Below, piece after piece: positions 27,541 to 40,712 of a DNA stretch of 64,000 nucleotides. The notes under the pieces were generated by a model. The model saw nothing but the letters and a program-made list of their open reading frames with translations, was not told the origin of the DNA and searched no databases. Location: contig NC_064435.1 of NCBI RefSeq assembly GCF_023343835.1, positions 64,738,134 to 64,802,133 on the forward strand. Direction: 5' to 3'. Made by a program: the position numbers and the translations under genes. The stretch's first letter is position 1; each line of letters begins with the position of its first letter. The DNA comes from Lagopus muta (lineage: Eukaryota; Chordata; Aves; Galliformes; Phasianidae).

Positions 27541-27630
27541 GAGAATCATAGAATGGCTTGCAGGGAACCTTAACAGTCCTCCAGATTCATCTCCTTTGTA
27601 GTGGGCAGGGCTGTCATCCATTAGATCTGA
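27541..27630 (-). mobile_element. short diverged CR1 3' fragment
   Basis: It begins gagaatcatagaatggcttg, the antisense CR1 terminus, then drifts (agggaaccttaacagtcctcc and gtgggcagggctgtcatcc). It lies 220 bp from the sense CR1 copy that ends at 27,317, so the two 3' ends face each other. Confidence 0.6.
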
Positions 27631-30076
27631 CACAGTTAGACACTACTAAAGAATCTAAAGAGTAAGGAAGAGACTTACTCAGTGATTATAAAACAGCTAA
27701 AAGAGAAGAAATAACAAGTAAGTGCTATTAAAAAAGGGATACATCAAACAAAATACATGAAGGTCTGGCAGTGAGAATCTTCAGGATTCATCCTGGGGCT
27801 CCTCCGCTGTCCTTTTACAGATGTCAATCTTTGAGATCCAGGAGCTCTTCTACCTGGGTACTCTTGTACTTTCAGTGCAGGAGAGTAGTGACACTACACA
27901 AATAAAACAACTTGAAGAAGAGAGCCATAGAAATGGGGCAATCAATCAGGAGGGCTGTGTGCAGAAAGTTCAATTGCAAGTGAGGAGATGACCAGGCAGA
28001 ACTAAATGAGGATGATTAAATGGGTAACATGATGCTCTTGTGACAAAGGCAAGTGGGACTTTTAGGCATGAGGAGGGAGACTTCCAATAGAACCTAGGAG
28101 ACATTACTGATAATGTCCGAAGTGTGGTCATACCACACCTGGCATCCTACACACATTCAAGAAAGATGATCTCAGATGGAGAACAATGCAGAGGAGAGCT
28201 TCTAAAATGAGTGACTGAATGGTGATACTCCATCCAAAGTTGCTAACAGAGCCAAGTTTCTTAGTCTATAGTTGTCCAGCGATACAAATGCAAAGGAAGT
28301 AATTACTGCCCAGAAATGGTTTGAGGAGGACAAATACAGCTGGGAAAAGTGCAATTCAATATAAAGAGTAGAGATAGCATGGGAAAGAAAAATAGCACTA
28401 TACAAGCCATAAATTCATTTAGGCCGTAAAGAAGGTGCCTGGCAATATGGCTGTGAGTTTCTCCAACAGTCTTCAAGCTTGAAGAGTTAGAGCAAAACTA
28501 CAGCCTTCAATCTGGAGCTTGATATTTAGTTGGAAATACCACATGTTATGACAATGACACCCTTTATAACTGTCTAGATGCATTGTCTGTATCCACAAGT
28601 CACAGAATGTCCCTTAGCTCTTCCAAAGATAATGTCATGGCAATATGTTTACTGCCTTGAGGTGCTGCTGGTGTCATTTTGACATATCTAACAACATTTA
28701 CTATATTCCATTTTCACGTACTGTCTTCATTAAGAAATCCATGTAAAACTAATTACACAGATAAAGGCTTTTGCAATAATACAGCCTAGTTGTAAGTGAA
28801 AATAAATAAATAGAAGAACGCTGGGCCCAAGACTATTTGAGTAGCTAGAGCTCACACAAATTTAATCAACAGGAGTTTTAATGAAGAATAATTAAGCCTT
28901 TTGTGAAATAATCCAGGGCAAATTGTGGAATTATTTTAAATTTTTTATTAGATGCTTTAACAGTTCCTCAGATGGCATTTCAGTGCTCTAAAGCAGAGAA
29001 AATTTAAAGTAGTATGTTGCCATACTTCTAGCTCTTACGGAGAAATGCAGCCATTCTGAAGACAGGGAATATATGGTACTTGGTAAGAACAGAGAGAATC
29101 TAGCTCAAAAAGTTCCTGTTTGTTGATGATGATTTTGCTATATTATTCACTTTGTCATGGCACAGTCAATCAACAGAGGAAGCGCAGCGGAAATAACAAA
29201 GCCTTTTCTCTGTTTGCTGATAACAATTTTAGCACATTTAAGGAGAAATCTGAAGAACCATAGTAATTTCAGCACCTCAGAAAATGTGTTGAGGACAGAG
29301 AAAAGGACAGAGAAGACATAATTGCTTGCAAAATATAGAACAAAGCCTAGGAAAATGTATCTAAAAAGGGGATGAGAGCACTTAACCCTTAAAAAGTTGT
29401 TTGTTTTTTTAACCAAGTGTTTGAAAGAACCTTCCCAGCATATAGTACCTATTTTAACCCATTAAATGTATACCTGTTTTAACACAAATTAGCAGATTTG
29501 TACTGGGGATTAATCTAATCAGTGTTCTGTATCTAAAACAATAGGTTCCAGTGATTAGGCCGGGCAACAGCATTTTACTAAACAGAATTCCTTTGTACCC
29601 ATCCTCACATTAACAAGGACACAGCTATCTCCTAATTAGTGCATCTCCAACTTTAACCTTTTGTCTTGACTGCAGACTCTTAGATTAGTGGTGTTATTCT
29701 GCCTCCTCAAAACTTCTTTCAGAAATTGACAATTTCCATGGTAACAGCTTCCACTTTCATTCTACAAGCATCAAGAAAATGTGATTTCATTCATATCACT
29801 GGGCTAGGTTGGGCGTGGATCTTTGGCTTTTGTCAATTCCCTTTTCAGACATAACTGTTTATTCCCAAGGAAGAGGAAACAGGTGTAAGCACATTTTAGG
29901 ACACAGTTGTTGGCTGATATGTGAAGCAAGATTGGTAACAGTCTGAAAGAGATCTATAAAGGTGACTCACCTGGACAGCTGACAGTTTTGCAGCTGCGCA
30001 GGGGAAGGACAAGCACATTCAACAGCAGCCACCAGACTTACACCTGTGTTTTCTGGCTTGTTTGATTGGTTGGTTA

Positions 30077-30127
30077 TTTTTTTCTTTTCTTTTCTTTTTT
30101 TCTTTTTTTTTTTTTTTTTTTTCTTTC
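30077..30127. repeat. T-rich/(TTTTC)n tract
   Basis: About 50 bases of nearly pure T with spaced C (TTTTC units), ending in a long T run. Confidence 0.9.
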
Positions 30128-30770
30128 CGTTTTGCTTATTTCTTTGGTGGCTTCACAAACAGTAACAAGACAGCAGCTTCATATCCCCACAAGGATAGCT
30201 GAGAAACACTTAATGTAAATCAAAGCTCCTCATTCAAAGAACGTTGAACTTAAGCCAAAAAGAACATCAGTTCATTGCTGAGAAGCTGACACAGCTTTAA
30301 TGCTCAGTACCTTCATTTGCAACACTCACACAAGCCTATAACCAAAACCTTGATCTCAACTGAAGTCAGTTCCCAAAGTAGCATCAACTTCAGTGGGACC
30401 AGCAAACATTCACAACAAAGGCACTTTGTCAGTTTTGCCAGTTTTGTGAGGTTTTTTTTTCTGGAAGTCTATCAAATTGGATGCGTTTTCCTGAAAACCC
30501 ATCTGCTCCATATGAACTCACTCAGACATATTTACATTCTTTGAAACTAAAAATTTCCAAGTCAACCTGTCAGGATGAGAAAGAATCAAGTGAGAATCAC
30601 ATCTATCTTTCCAGCAACCCACAAAAATAATGGAGTTTTCTCTTAACCACAAATGATGTGGTTAAAGATTATGTCAGAAATAGAGTTGCAGTTTTCCAAA
30701 GTTAGTATTACACGCTCTAATCCTTCTATTGATCTTTAGAATACACTTTTATTTTTATATTTTTTATTTT

Positions 30771-30794
30771 TTGTTTGTTTGTTTGTTTGTTTTT
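30771..30794. repeat. (TTTG)n microsatellite
   Basis: About five TTTG units with a T-rich flank. Confidence 0.9.
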
Positions 30795-33700
30795 GCACTT
30801 ATGTAGAGAACTGGCAAACAGAAAAGAAACTGGAAAACTAAATGCAACTTCAGCAGCTTTTTCTTAGTTCTTTATTGACTCTTTCAGCTCTAGCCCAGGT
30901 TATTGTTTTCCTTTCCTTATCTGCACTTAATTGCAGGTGTATCAATGCCTGTTAACAAGGCATTTGGAAAACTTAAACTCAGTTTGATTTGGGCCTACTC
31001 TCTTAAGCTGAAACTACTGTTTGAGGATGGAAAAGTGAATAACAAATGTTTGAACTGATACAAACACTTTCTCTGTTCATCACATTGGATAGTTGTATCT
31101 GAGTGTTTACTGTGCTTTTACATCTTCAGATTTTGTCACCATCATATGGGATCAAAGTGACATCAATAGTAAAAAAATATGGCTTCTCTCACTGTAGCTA
31201 AAAAGGAAAATGCCACTAGTTAGAAAAAAAATAGCAGGCTGTAAACACATGATGAACACTAAGCTGGCATATTTATATGAATGTCACAGAACTTAGATGT
31301 CCTTCTGGCTGAAAACCTAATTCTGTAACTGGATCATAGCCCATTAAGGGCCAAATTAAAACTCCCAGCTCTGGGCTTGGAGAATACTGGATTTGAGTTC
31401 AGCTCAGCATTCTCAGTTCAGGTTTATTTTCACTTCAGCCCACAAAATAATGGTGATTAACTGAGAACTGTATACCTAGGAAAGATTGCAAAGGCCTGCC
31501 AAGTTCCTGATAATAGGCCATGGAAAATATGAGCACACAAATCTGCTGGCAGGAAGAGACACCTTTATCCAGGCTCAACTTGCAGGGGTTCCTAAAGTGG
31601 TTCTCAAAAATGGAACACCTTCCAGAAGGAAAGGATGAGGGAATTAATTGAACTGTACTTGTGAGCATACTGAATACCCCTCAGATTTGATGCAAAGAAA
31701 CACCAAAAAATTACATCAGAATAATGAAAAAGATGTGGGTGGCAGGAAGGAGTGCCTGTATGGCTGGCAACATCACAGCAACAAAAGCCTTTTTTAGGAT
31801 AACTGCACTGTAGACATTTGTCATAACAATAGCAGTGGTCTGATACCAAAGCTCAGTTCTCAGATTCTGATGCCAAAGCTCAGTTTTGCTATCATACTAC
31901 AAGCACCAGAATTGTTAAGGTGTTATTACTTTGATACCCTACAGTATTAGCATGCAACTTGTTTGGTGCCTTCTTTTGCAGTCAGGCCCAATTTTCTACT
32001 AGGAGAGGGGTGTGATTCTACCTTCAGCCTCCTGGAGCCTGCAGAAACACAGAATGCAAGCAATGATTATCCTCTGCTTTCCTCAAGGGCTATTTTTTCT
32101 CTCCAGTAAAATGCTAGACCAGGGCAGAGTCCCTGCACCTGTATGGTTTATAAAGATCTGTGAATCCATAGAAAGTTGAAGTGTTGTGCCAAGGTGGAAA
32201 ATTTTTATACAGCAGAAGGATGGAGATATGAGGATTGTCATTACTGTAGTCTTTTGGTGTTGGTATCTCTAAGATGGTTGACTCAAATGGCAAATTGTTT
32301 ATGTCTCCAACTGTAGGCAAACGGTGCATCACAGGCTCTTCCTACCCCATGTCAGGCACACAAACAGAACCAACATCTCTGCCTTACTGTCTGAGTTTTG
32401 AGCTTTTCTGTGTGCTTTTGCTAGATATTAATGGAACTTGGCCCACACCAATTGGTGAGATAATTGCTGACAGAGCAGATGGTAAGATAGGCCTGAACAA
32501 AATGTTTGGCACTTTTTTATCATGTAAGGGAAATATAGAAGAGAAAGGATGTCCTTCCCATTTCCTGAGAACTGCAACAAAAATTAAAGCTAGCTTTTAT
32601 GATCATGGAGTCTGAGGAAAAATTACTGAGCTCCAGTCGATGCATACCTTACATGTATCTCTGGTTCCTTCCTCTATTCCTCAGCCTGTCTCCTGGGCAC
32701 ATTACATGCTGGAGGCCCACATTACTGCCAGTTCAACCAGCTCCACAATCAGCATTCAGAGAAAAGTGAAGCAAGTGAGCAAAATACCAGAAGCAAGAGA
32801 AAACTCATAAGGTAATCATGATAAAGATGTAAATTTGTTTTTATATTTTATGCACTTATCTTGGAGGGATGCTAATGCATAACATCCTCTGTAGGAAACC
32901 ATTGCTCAGTACTAACTTTCCAGTGGTGGCCACCATAAATATTCAAACAGACCCATAAATAGCATGGCTCTATAAAAAGAAACAGCAGCAACTGAGGTCT
33001 GTGTGAGGATTAGACCTGAAAACGTGACACTACAGAAGAAATGCTTCATAGAAGCTCTTCAGGCAGAAGGCTTCATATTTGGAGAAGGAGAAAGAGTTGG
33101 TCAGTTGGCATTCCATCATTCATTTTACTTAGTTGCTAGCTGGGACATTCAAAGTTTCAACCTTGCTTCACATAGGTCTCACTAGCTAACTCTTGGTGTT
33201 TAATACACCAAAGATGTTTGCAGCCCTTATTCCAAGGCTCTTTCTCTGGTTTGAATACTGATGGCAATGGAACAAATATCGCAATAGCTACACAGAAAGG
33301 CCAGTGCACAAAAGTACTATACTTGATATACGGAAGAAGTTTGAAGCCTTTCAGACTACATAAATTTTTATGGGAAAGCTGTGAATATCAAACATAAGGA
33401 AAAAAACCATGAAATGGGAGCAAGAAGCCTATATGCTAAGATGTTAATCTGTATTGTTAGAGAGGAAAGTAAATTGCAATGTTTGCTATGCTAAGGATTT
33501 TCATAAGCTGTGTATATTTTGGTTTTCCTTTCAAAAATAATGTTTTAATGAATATGCTGCATGCTGAGTCTGTGGCACTGGTGTTGTGTCCCTCACCATG
33601 GTACCTGGGCACTCAAGCAAATGATTAACCAGCAGAGCAAACGGAAGAGCAGCAGAGAGCCACCAGGCACTCTGACAAATGGGCCTGTGAGTATATCTCT

Positions 33701-35619
33701 ATCTGGACCTTTATTCCTTTAGGCTTTCCACTGTGCTTTCTTTTACTTATTCTCTTATGATAAGCAGCTTTATTTTTCTAACCAGTTCTAAGGGATGCAG
33801 AACTATCAGACTAGCTTAGGAGGAAGAGTGGGACCAACAAAACAAACATTTTCATCAGAAAAGACATTGCTTAAGGACATAGTAAGGAAAAAATAATTTT
33901 CATTTGCACAAACTAAGTATGTTTGTCAAAGCCGGCTATTCCTACCACACCATCAGGCAGGTCACTTTAAAATGACTTTTCAAAAGGAGGAAAATAGGTC
34001 CTTTCCTCACAGTGGGCAAAAAGGACTTTTCAGGAGTCTGATGCAGACCATGCATGAATACTGCTCTTAGCCTTATCTAATAATAATGAAAAGAACATAA
34101 AAAAAAACCATGCGGCTATGAGCCTTCTGAAGAAGATTGAGATTGAATCAGCCCCTTCCCATGTGTTAATGACAACACTGATGGCAGTTTTTGATTAATG
34201 TGTGCGCATAGGACTGCTTCTGACTTGGGATGGTGAAGCAGAGAGCTCTGGGGCTGTGGACGAAATTGCTCCATCTATCCCTTGCTTTTTTGTTTTCAGC
34301 ACAAACTTTGAAGGAACACAGTAAGGGTGAGGGCACTGCATGCAGGCAACTTTAGATAGGTGAGCTCCTTTCCATACTTGAGAACTATACGGCTGCGTTA
34401 CAGGCCTCACTGAAGACATATTCTGTCAGGACAATAATATTGCAGAGAATGATTGAATTACTATCATGTGGAGCTCTTCCTCTTTAGATTCTTCAGGCTC
34501 ATGAAGTTCTCCTTCTCATTTTAGTTTTTCCTTTAAGAGAGAAATAAGTTTGGGTGGTGGTGCCACATCAATAGCAATGAAGACCCATGTGCTGCCTTTC
34601 CAGTGCAGATAAAATATGCTGTGCTGCCACTGCGCCTCAGCAGCAGCTTTGAAGGAAATAAGAAGCAATGCATCACCCACTCGCATTTGGCTGTGAAACT
34701 CTGGTTTAAAGTTCACTCAAAGCATCAGTTCAGTATTCTCCGTTACCTCCCTTGTGTCTAAACTATATCCATCTTTGTCATCTCTAAAGATTTAAGTTTT
34801 CTGCATATTTATCACCTTTATGATTGAAGCTAATGGCAGATAGGTTTGTTTAGGTTTTGTAAATAACTTGAAGATCTCGTCTCAGCTAGGATGATGAATC
34901 GAGGATGTCAGCTGGGCAAACAGTTTAAATTTGAATGAACTCAGTCGAAACTGATCACACGAAAACTGCTAGGAATCTTTCAAGTTCAGAACACTCCACA
35001 TACTCTAGCAGTAAATATTCCATCCTTTTTTGCTGTCTGACTCTCTAAGAATAAAACTGGAAGAACAAGCACCAATGGCAGCTTCTCAGATATTAAACCA
35101 ACTTTGAATGCTATAAATAGGCGTGAGAAGCCATTTTTCTATTGCATCAGGGAACATAGCCTTCTAACTGTTTATCCCTCAGCTGGCTAAATGTCTGCAT
35201 AACAACATTTCTGTTAATCACCCTGAACCTGAGAGTTTTCTAAAAAAACATACAAACACCTAGACCTGACTGCTATACATAGCTATTATATGGCACAGCT
35301 ATCTATCTGAAGTACCTGTTTTTTGTTATCTCATGTTCACTTTTAAATAAATAAAATATTACTCAGGAAAAAAAAACAACATAAAATACCTTTTTTTTTT
35401 TTTCCCTCTCCTTGGCAATGTGTAGTCGGGAAGAGTCAGAAATTACAGCATGAGTGTTGAAAATTACAGGTTAAGGATGGAAACATCTAGAGGCTGTTGG
35501 ATCAGCCTCCTGCTCAGACTTGTGCCACCTTAGAACAAGTGACTCACAATAAAAAGGAAACAAAGTGAAAAAAAAAATAAAAATGAAGACTTCCCTTCTT
35601 CCCATCCTGCACCAGAAGA

Positions 35620-35646
35620 AAAACAAAACAAAACAAAACAAACAAC
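35620..35646. repeat. (AAAAC)n microsatellite
   Basis: Four to five AAAAC units after an A-rich stretch. Confidence 0.85.
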
Positions 35647-38510
35647 CACAAGATAGGAAGACTTTTCTCCTGAAACAGATAGTTCTTCCGTGTTGTTCAT
35701 CAGTAAACACAGCCAATTTGGAAAACGTCTACAGCTGCTCCTTTTGGTTGACCTAATTCCCCATCTGACTCAAAGCAGGTAGCATTTAGCACAGTGTGTA
35801 GCAAACTCCAGCTCAGTTGCCAGCACTGCTCTGCCATACTGCAGGCCAGGAATGCTGCATGCCCTACTCCAGTGAGAGAGGAAATGCCCCGTATCTTTCA
35901 TGAGCAGTCCCCTCAAGATTAATTAAGGAAGGGAGCCAACAGTTGCTGGAGAGAGTGCCATCAATCTCTTGGCCAGGAAAGCAGGCCTCTAGGGAAGGGA
36001 CTGGACTGCACAGCAAGGAAGAACAGGGTGGTGGAATCTTACAGGATCTGAGTGAAACTCAGATGACTCATCAGAAAACAAAGCGTTCCTATTTTGGCAA
36101 AAGGCTGAAGTAGCAGCCCTGGGTTGTTCTGCAGCACAGCAGTAAATGACCTGGAGAGCTTGGGACAAACTCTTGTGCGCAGTGATGTTCCTAACAGTAG
36201 GGACCATTTCATGTCTCAGTAAGCAAGTAGGCTAACATGATAATTAACATATTAGCAACACCTTTTCTTGCAAGTGGAACTTCTGCTTGAAATGTCAACT
36301 CTTTTAGACGACTGTTTTGTAAATGAAGATGAAGAAATAATTTCTTATCCCTCAAGGTAACAAGAAGTCTCACACAGGACTGGCAAAGGTGCATTTTTTT
36401 ACTTTTTTTACATCATCGAAGACACTGCATCCAGACCATGGCCTGTCCCATGACTTCCACACAGCAAGGCTCCTCGCACATCTGCAGCCTGCCATTCAAA
36501 GTCTGGTCCTTAGTGTGGGCATGGCACCCTCATAAGCTGATCTGAAAAAGGCCTCACACGTACCACAAAGTCACACAAAAAAAGCACTATCATCTTCCAT
36601 TTTTTCAATCCCAGCTACCAATCCGTGTGGCTCCCCACTATAAGAATTCCTTTGGTCACACCTGTTATGCAACAACGCAAGAGAAAACTCTTCAGCAACC
36701 GCCACCAAGTAATTGTGTTAATTATGCTGAAAATAGTTATCAGCTGTAAGAGAATGTCCCAGAGCTTGTCATTTTAGGTCAGGAACTAATCACTCCCACC
36801 ACAGACTGCTTTAAAGAGAGGTTGGTACACAAATATGGATTTCCTCAAAGTGCAGTTATCCTTCTCTCTGGGGTTTTTGCTCAAGACCATTGCTAATTTC
36901 TATTATCTCTCCAGAGAACATATATGTAGGTTCACAAGAAAATCTAGAGCACTGGAAATGGAGTAGGAAAAGAAAAAAAATGGAGATTGTACTTGGAACT
37001 TGTAGGTTTCAAAACAGAGGGGATTATGATATTCATTGAGTCCCTCTCCTGTCAGATGGATGTTGCCAACCCACAGAAAATAGTGACAAGTTCTATATAT
37101 GTTATCTTTCCCTTGCCTCAGGCACATGCTCTAAGGAAGCTGCATTCTAAACAATGAATAAACAAACAATCAACATGTTAATCTTTTACACGTTTTGACA
37201 CACAAAACACAGACAAATCACCGTGTCATTTCCTTACCTATCACGACACTTACCAGAATAAATTCTGGTTCAGGAAGAACAGAAGATAGTATTTCCCTTA
37301 ATTAGCTTTCCGAAGCTCATAGTATGTTTTTAGAATATGATTTACCTCTTTTATTTATCATCCTGCCTTATTTCAGATAGGTACTGTCTGACTGACCTCT
37401 ACATACCCTTGCACTTGCTCTGTGATATCCCCAGAATGTCAATGCTCCAATTCTTCATCTTTCATTTCTCACGTGTTTCTTATTGGTCACTTCTGGTACC
37501 AGTGGCAGCTGAAGTGGAAGTTTATCCTCCGATAATCTGTACTGCTTTAATGGCTCCTAGCATCCTGAGGATAATTTCCAAGTGTTATGGTGACACCAGC
37601 TGAGATCTTGGCAACAGAAAAGTATTTCATATGCTTAATTCTTAACTTAGTCATTTGTTGTTGGTTTTTTTTTTTTTTTCCTGCCTCCCAGACCTTCCAT
37701 TAGCCTGCTTATTTCTGTGGATTAACTCTTTTTGTTACTGCTATAGTCTTTGCTATCACTTCTCACTATCCTTCTGACAATATAGCCTTTGGAAAATCTG
37801 AGAGCATTCTCACCATGCATTCAAAATCTCTTAATAAATTTCTCTAAATCTCCAAGTCACATTTTTCCAAAAGCTTATTAAAAATCCCCTCTAAAAGGAG
37901 CAAAATTAGTCTCATATTATCCTTTATGTATTTCCCTGCAAGCTAGAATCTAGGAAGTATAGTCCACAAACACTGTAAAATGATAACCGTGTTTCAAACA
38001 GTGCTAATAAAAAATGTTGCACACAGAACAAGCCACCGGTTTAAGCAAAATACCATATGCTCACAAGTGCTTATCCCCGAAGCATCACTGTCTGCTTTTT
38101 TTCCAAGATAAAACAAGTCTTATACCAGCGTGCCATAAAAAACAAAATTCTCTCATAATGTCAGTTGCTCCGTTTGCTCATGACTTTACACGGCTGATTG
38201 AACACCTACGGTCTCACTCAAAGAGAAGCTGTTAGTTTGCTCACCTCGGTCACCTGCAGGATCTTTGAAATGCCTCCTCTTCTGCTCCTGCCAAAGAGTG
38301 CCTTCCTGCATTTCCCATTCCCATTCCCAGCTCTGCTGACCGTGCAGTCATCAGTAAGTTCTGGCCAAGTTATCCTATGTAACTCTGAGGAGAAAAAGGA
38401 GAGACTCGGAGATGCTGCCGTAGCAATTCCTTCCTCCCTTAAAAATGCTTTCCCGACGCTCTGTCACAGTCAGGTCTCCAGTAGTAAACTGAACAACCTA
38501 TCCTCCCGGC

Positions 38511-38580
38511 TCTTCTTCTTTTTCTTTTTTCTTTTTTTTTTTTCTTTTTTTTTCTTTTTTTTTCTTTTTTTTTTTTTTTT
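38511..38580. repeat. 70-base polypyrimidine tract
   Basis: The tract is pure C/T on the + strand: TTC units, then TTTTTTTTC units of nearly constant 9-10 base spacing. The regular C spacing suggests slippage of a unit of about 9 bases. Open frames on both strands across it are low-complexity artefacts. Confidence 0.95.
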
Positions 38581-39732
38581 GGTAAACACATAATCACTGT
38601 TTCAAATCCTTTAGGTAACACGAACCGTATTTCTCTATTGCCCTCTACTGACTACCAGCTACCACCACCTTCCGGGACGAGCAGCGAGCAACAGATAGAC
38701 GGCATGCTTTTCTCACTGCCTCCCTCCGATCAATAATGATGCACGATGTCCCAAAGTCAACACAAATCATTCTGTTTTTTCCTCTGTTACAGAACACCGA
38801 GCAAGATTTACAGCTTGACTGTCAGCCGTGCTAACTACAGAACACCAAAAAGCAGCAGGAAGCAGTTAGCGGCATAGGTCTGCTAATGTGCTCTTGGTGA
38901 TCACAAGCCAGGATAAGGTAGAGACGAATTGAGCCTGCCTTGAGATGTGGGTGAATTCTCCCCTCTGATTCCACTAATACTCCAGCAGGGAGCTGAGGAA
39001 TTTAAGGATGTGGCCCTGGCAGCATTGGGTGCACAGAAATACTGACTTCTGGAGGGAATTGTGCAGGATCAGACCCAGAGAGAGCCCCTAAGCTGTCCAT
39101 TGCTATTGCCCCCTGGTTCCAGCATTATTGGTGTAGCACATTCAGCATCACACCTAACGTGAGGAACACAGTTTCCATCTCACGAGGCATGCATTAGGAC
39201 AAGCAACACGGAATGGGGATGGCACTGGGAGATGCTGTTTGCACTGCTTTTACGACTAAGATCATCTATAACACAGAGTGAACTAGAGGGAGAGAGGGAA
39301 TGGCTGAGCCCAATTGGAGGAGCAGAAGAATAAAATTTATTTGTGTTTCAGAGAGACTGGAAGAGACAGAGGGGAAGCAAAAAGAAAGGATAAGAAGAGG
39401 GCAAGAGCAGGTACAGGAAAAGATACACAAGTGAACCCTTTGTGTTGTATCAGTCTGTGCTTAAGTATTGTGGCACATTGCTTGTTAGCCAAGGCAGAGC
39501 AGCACCTGAACCATGTGATGCTATTATTTTTCATTATCTGAGTTTCAAAAAGACTTTTTTTTTTCTTCCAATTTCCCCCCATTTCTATTAATTTGGTGTA
39601 TTTTATTTGCCCACAATCTATTAGCTGATGAAGGTTGGGTTTTACACAGGTGTTATGAGACATTCCCACTCTGTGGCTCAGGAAAGTCAGGACACTGAAA
39701 CTGTCATCAACTCTGTGACAAAAAACACGTAA

Positions 39733-40111
39733 GCATAGAATGGCTTGGATTGGAAAGGACCTCAAGGATCATCAGTTTTCAACTCCCCTGAGCCACCAAC
39801 CTCCAGATCTGGTACTAGACCAGGCTGCCCAGGGCTCCATCCAAACTCATCTTGAACACCTCCAGGGATGGAGCATCCACAGCCTCTCTGGGCAGCCTGT
39901 TCCAGCACGTCACCACCCTCTCTGTAAAGAACTTCCCCCTGACATCCAGTCTAAACCTTCCCTCCCTGAGTTTAAAACCATTCCCCCTTGTCCTATCACT
40001 ATCTATCCAAGAAACAAGTCAATTATTCTCCTCCTGTTTATAATCTCCTTTTAAATTCTGGAAGGCTGCAATGAGGTTTCCTCACAGCCTTCTCTTCTCC
40101 AGGCTGAACAA
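39733..40111 (-). mobile_element. CR1 3' copy, about 380 bp
   Basis: Antisense CR1 from gcatagaatggcttgg through accaggctgcccagggctcc, acctccagggatggagcatcc, cctctctgtaaagaac and ttcccccttgtcctatcac to ccttctcttctccaggctga. It is the longest uninterrupted CR1 copy in the window and lies about 370 bp upstream of the CpG island of the next gene. Confidence 0.95.
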
Positions 40112-40479
40112 GTAATGGAAGTAATGTCAAAAAGTCCATCCCAAATTTTATATTAAATCAAAAATAAAGGCAGCAGGGACTCTAATTGTCATCATTATGA
40201 ACATGTCATTACCAACTCGAGTTATTGACTGTACTGTAAAGCTCTCCTCTTACAGAAAGCACAGATAATTCTTTTTTTCTCCCCTCTTCGAAAGCTCTCA
40301 GCTACTCAGTGTTGGAAAATAAGAAATAATTATATTTATTCACATTCCTTGATAGTATCCTGAAGCCTGCTTGGATGAATGCCTAAGTGAGCATCATTAC
40401 CAAGCATGTCTGGCAAACGAACGGGGCCGAGGGAATTAATAAAGCACAATCAAACACGGAAAAGCCAAAGCGTTTTAAT
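40112..40479. other. gene-proximal upstream DNA
   Basis: AT-rich DNA between the CR1 and the CpG island. Its right edge (40,468-40,498) contains the repeated word TTTTAATGC (gcgttttaatgctttttaatgcgttttaa as overlapping units). No consensus TATA box is placed convincingly. Confidence 0.4.
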
Positions 40480-40641
40480 GCTTTTTAATGCGTTTTAAAC
40501 CCGGGCCTAGGCCGTGCAGCCCGCCGCTTCGGGCCCGGAACCACGGAGCTGCAGCCGCGGTATCCGCCAGGCTCACCGGAGCGCTGCACAGCGCGCCGCC
40601 GGAGCTGCCGGGCATCGGCTTCCGGCGGGGCGGGCGGCGTG

Positions 40642-40712
40642 ATGCCGCGCTTCTTGGAAGCGGCCGCGAGGCAGCTGGCGGGCACCTGCCCGGGCCAGGC
40701 GCGGTTCCTGCT
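40642..40712 (+). CDS. C18orf21: C18orf21 exon 1, coding part
   Basis: It encodes residues 1-23 plus two bases of codon 24, from MPRFLEAAAR to GQARFL, and then splices at CT|GTGAGC. If not spliced it would hit TGA immediately, so the donor is required. Any 5' UTR lies upstream in the CpG island. Confidence 0.9.

Larger units (their letters stand above)
27631..39732. other. intergenic, about 12 kb without a gene
   Basis: No exon, RNA gene or intact element recognised. A stretch near 28,090-28,215 (gtggtcataccacacctgg, aagaaagatgatctcagatgg, agaggagagcttctaaaatg) faintly resembles the upstream part of a sense CR1. Simple repeats include T/C-rich DNA at 30,077-30,127, (TTTG)n at 30,771-30,794, (AAAAC)n at 35,620-35,646 and a 70-base polypyrimidine tract at 38,511-38,580. 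Confidence 0.5.

Noticed and set aside
38439-38621. Lysine-rich or phenylalanine-rich frames over 38.5 kb
   Set aside because: Low-complexity translation of the polypyrimidine tract.
39740-40054. 104-codon frame on the + strand
   Set aside because: It is an antisense CR1 copy read in the wrong direction.
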